DNA of 6,028 nucleotides, taken from contig JAQVKR010000177.1 in NCBI GenBank assembly GCA_028694565.1, forward strand, positions 1 through 6,028, given 5' to 3'. The translations under genes were made by a program, and so were the position numbers. The stretch is from Gammaproteobacteria bacterium (lineage in GTDB: Bacteria; Pseudomonadota; Gammaproteobacteria; DSM-26407). Each line of letters opens with the position of its first letter. The first letter of the stretch is position 1. Shown piece by piece: positions 5,252 to 6,028 of this stretch. Below the pieces are notes generated by a model. That model ran no database searches, had not been told where the DNA came from, and was given only the letters and a program-made list of their open reading frames with translations.

Positions 5252-5779
5252 TCACGCCTTCCGGCACAGGCGATAGAGCTCGATGAAATGGCGCACATCG
5301 TTCGCCGCGCGGTGGCGCGGTCCCGCCACACGCGCCCGGGCCTGCCGATCGAGCTCGCCGAGGCGCTGTTCGATGTCGGATCCGCCGGCGAGCTCCGTGA
5401 ACCACAGCGCCTGGGCCGCGGCGAGAGTGAAGGCCGGCTCCATCCCCGCGGCCTGGAACAGCACCTGGAGCCAGAAGCCGTCCCAGTCGGGGGCGTCGGT
5501 ATGCAGCCGCAGCCCCTGCAGAACGCTGTTCATGCGTCCCGCCACCCAGATCGGCGTGCGGCCTTCGCGGTGGAGCAGCCCCGGCGCGATGTGATGGATT
5601 TCCGTCTCCGCCACCGGATCCCAGTCGGTCCATTCGGGCACCGGCCGGGGATCGATGAGGTGGCTCTCCACGCTGCCGTCGCCCAGGCTCCAGGCCACTT
5701 CGATGGGATAGGAGCGGGGGTGGAGGCTGCTGGCCTCGAAATCGAGGAAGCAGGGCAGGGTGGGGTTGCGCCGGGCCAT
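5252..5779 (-). CDS. DEDDh-family 3'-5' exonuclease (RNase T/DnaQ superfamily)
   Basis: The 175-residue protein carries the full DEDDh catalytic pattern. CFLDFEASSL near the N-terminus gives D13 and E15 (Exo I). TDAPDWDGFWL (94-104) gives D100, with D98 as the alternative (Exo II). HRAANDVRHF gives H156 and D161 in the H-x4-D spacing of Exo III. These residues bind two metal ions and remove nucleotides from 3' ends of RNA or DNA; the substrate cannot be told from sequence, and the protein matches no named family I can assign. The ATG at 5779 puts D13-x-E15 at the usual N-terminal position; a start 22 codons upstream would overlap the preceding gene and lacks support. It starts one base after the stop of another DEDDh gene and has no clear Shine-Dalgarno, so translational coupling is likely. 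It ends facing rnk. Confidence 0.85.
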   Translation of the reverse strand: MARRNPTLPCFLDFEASSLHPRSYPIEVAWSLGDGSVESHLIDPRPVPEWTDWDPVAETEIHHIAPGLLHREGRTPIWVAGRMNSVLQGLRLHTDAPDWDGFWLQVLFQAAGMEPAFTLAAAQALWFTELAGGSDIEQRLGELDRQARARVAGPRHRAANDVRHFIELYRLCRKA

Positions 5780-5780
5780 G

Positions 5781-6028
5781 TCAGGGTCCGGCCGGCGGCG
5801 TCTGCAGGTCCGCGGCCTCGAGCACCCGGACGATGTTGCGCACATCTTCCAGCGCCCGGTGCGGTACCCCCTCGAACTTCAGCCCCAGGTGGCGCAGGGT
5901 GGCGGCGATGCAGCGCCGCGGGGTGCCCAGCTGCCGGGCCGCCTCGTCCTTGAGATTGGTGTGGCGGGCGCCGGCCAGCGGGAACGGGAGGCCGTGCTTG
6001 CGGCACTCGTCCTCCAGCTGCAGCAGGT
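5781..6028 (-). CDS. ERI-1/KapD-like 3'-5' exonuclease, C-terminal part
   Basis: The last 81 codons are visible; the rest lies beyond the right edge. The segment ARHTNLKDEAARQLG (20-34 of the visible part), then LRHLGLKFEGVPHRALEDVR (44-63), closely follows the ERI-1/3'hExo and KapD exonuclease pattern, in which an NLK segment precedes LGL-x-FEG and the Exo III motif. Here H56 and D61 of the visible part form the H-x4-D motif (HRALED). The Exo I and II acidic residues should be in the missing N-terminal half. Family members trim 3' ends of structured or small RNAs in eukaryotes; bacterial relatives are poorly characterised. The TGA lies one base before the ATG of the next DEDDh gene, so the two are very probably cotranscribed. 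Confidence 0.82.
   Translation of the reverse strand, partial: LLQLEDECRKHGLPFPLAGARHTNLKDEAARQLGTPRRCIAATLRHLGLKFEGVPHRALEDVRNIVRVLEAADLQTPPAGP

Overview
The window is very GC-rich, with strong G/C preference at third codon positions. It carries a gammaproteobacterial gene set: Rnk, a YaiI-family protein, a RhtB-type exporter, a TonB-dependent receptor and an ERI-1/KapD-like exonuclease. A GC-rich gammaproteobacterium, perhaps near the Ectothiorhodospiraceae, is my inference; no rRNA or tRNA is present to confirm it.

Left part (1-1546, all + strand). The C-terminal tail of an unrecognised gene is followed by a GC-rich spacer. Next comes a possible 30-codon ORF whose stop overlaps (ATGA) the start of yaiI, a DUF188 protein. 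A LysE/RhtB-family six-helix exporter follows.

Middle (1547-4411). The 253-base gap after the exporter is mostly an imperfect long inverted repeat (arms of about 40 bases), which looks like an intergenic palindromic or MITE-like unit. It is followed by a glutathione S-transferase-like gene with a clear ribosome binding site. That gene converges with a large minus-strand TonB-dependent outer-membrane receptor, with only two bases between the stop codons.

Right part (4412-6028). A 374-base regulatory region separates the receptor from the divergent gene rnk. It holds a good sigma70-type promoter for the receptor (TTGACG, 17 bases, GACAAT), an operator-like palindrome over its -10, and a structured leader. 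rnk converges on a minus-strand pair of DEDDh 3'-5' exonuclease genes, with a strong hairpin between the stop codons. The two exonuclease genes are one base apart and probably form an operon; the upstream one runs off the window.

The genes do not form one obvious pathway. They are mostly single housekeeping or accessory functions: nucleic-acid trimming, RNA polymerase/nucleotide regulation, efflux, detoxification and outer-membrane uptake. I see no mobile-element genes, CRISPR array, toxin-antitoxin pair, defence island or biosynthetic cluster. The observations most worth checking are the tandem exonuclease operon, the inverted-repeat element and the receptor's regulatory region.
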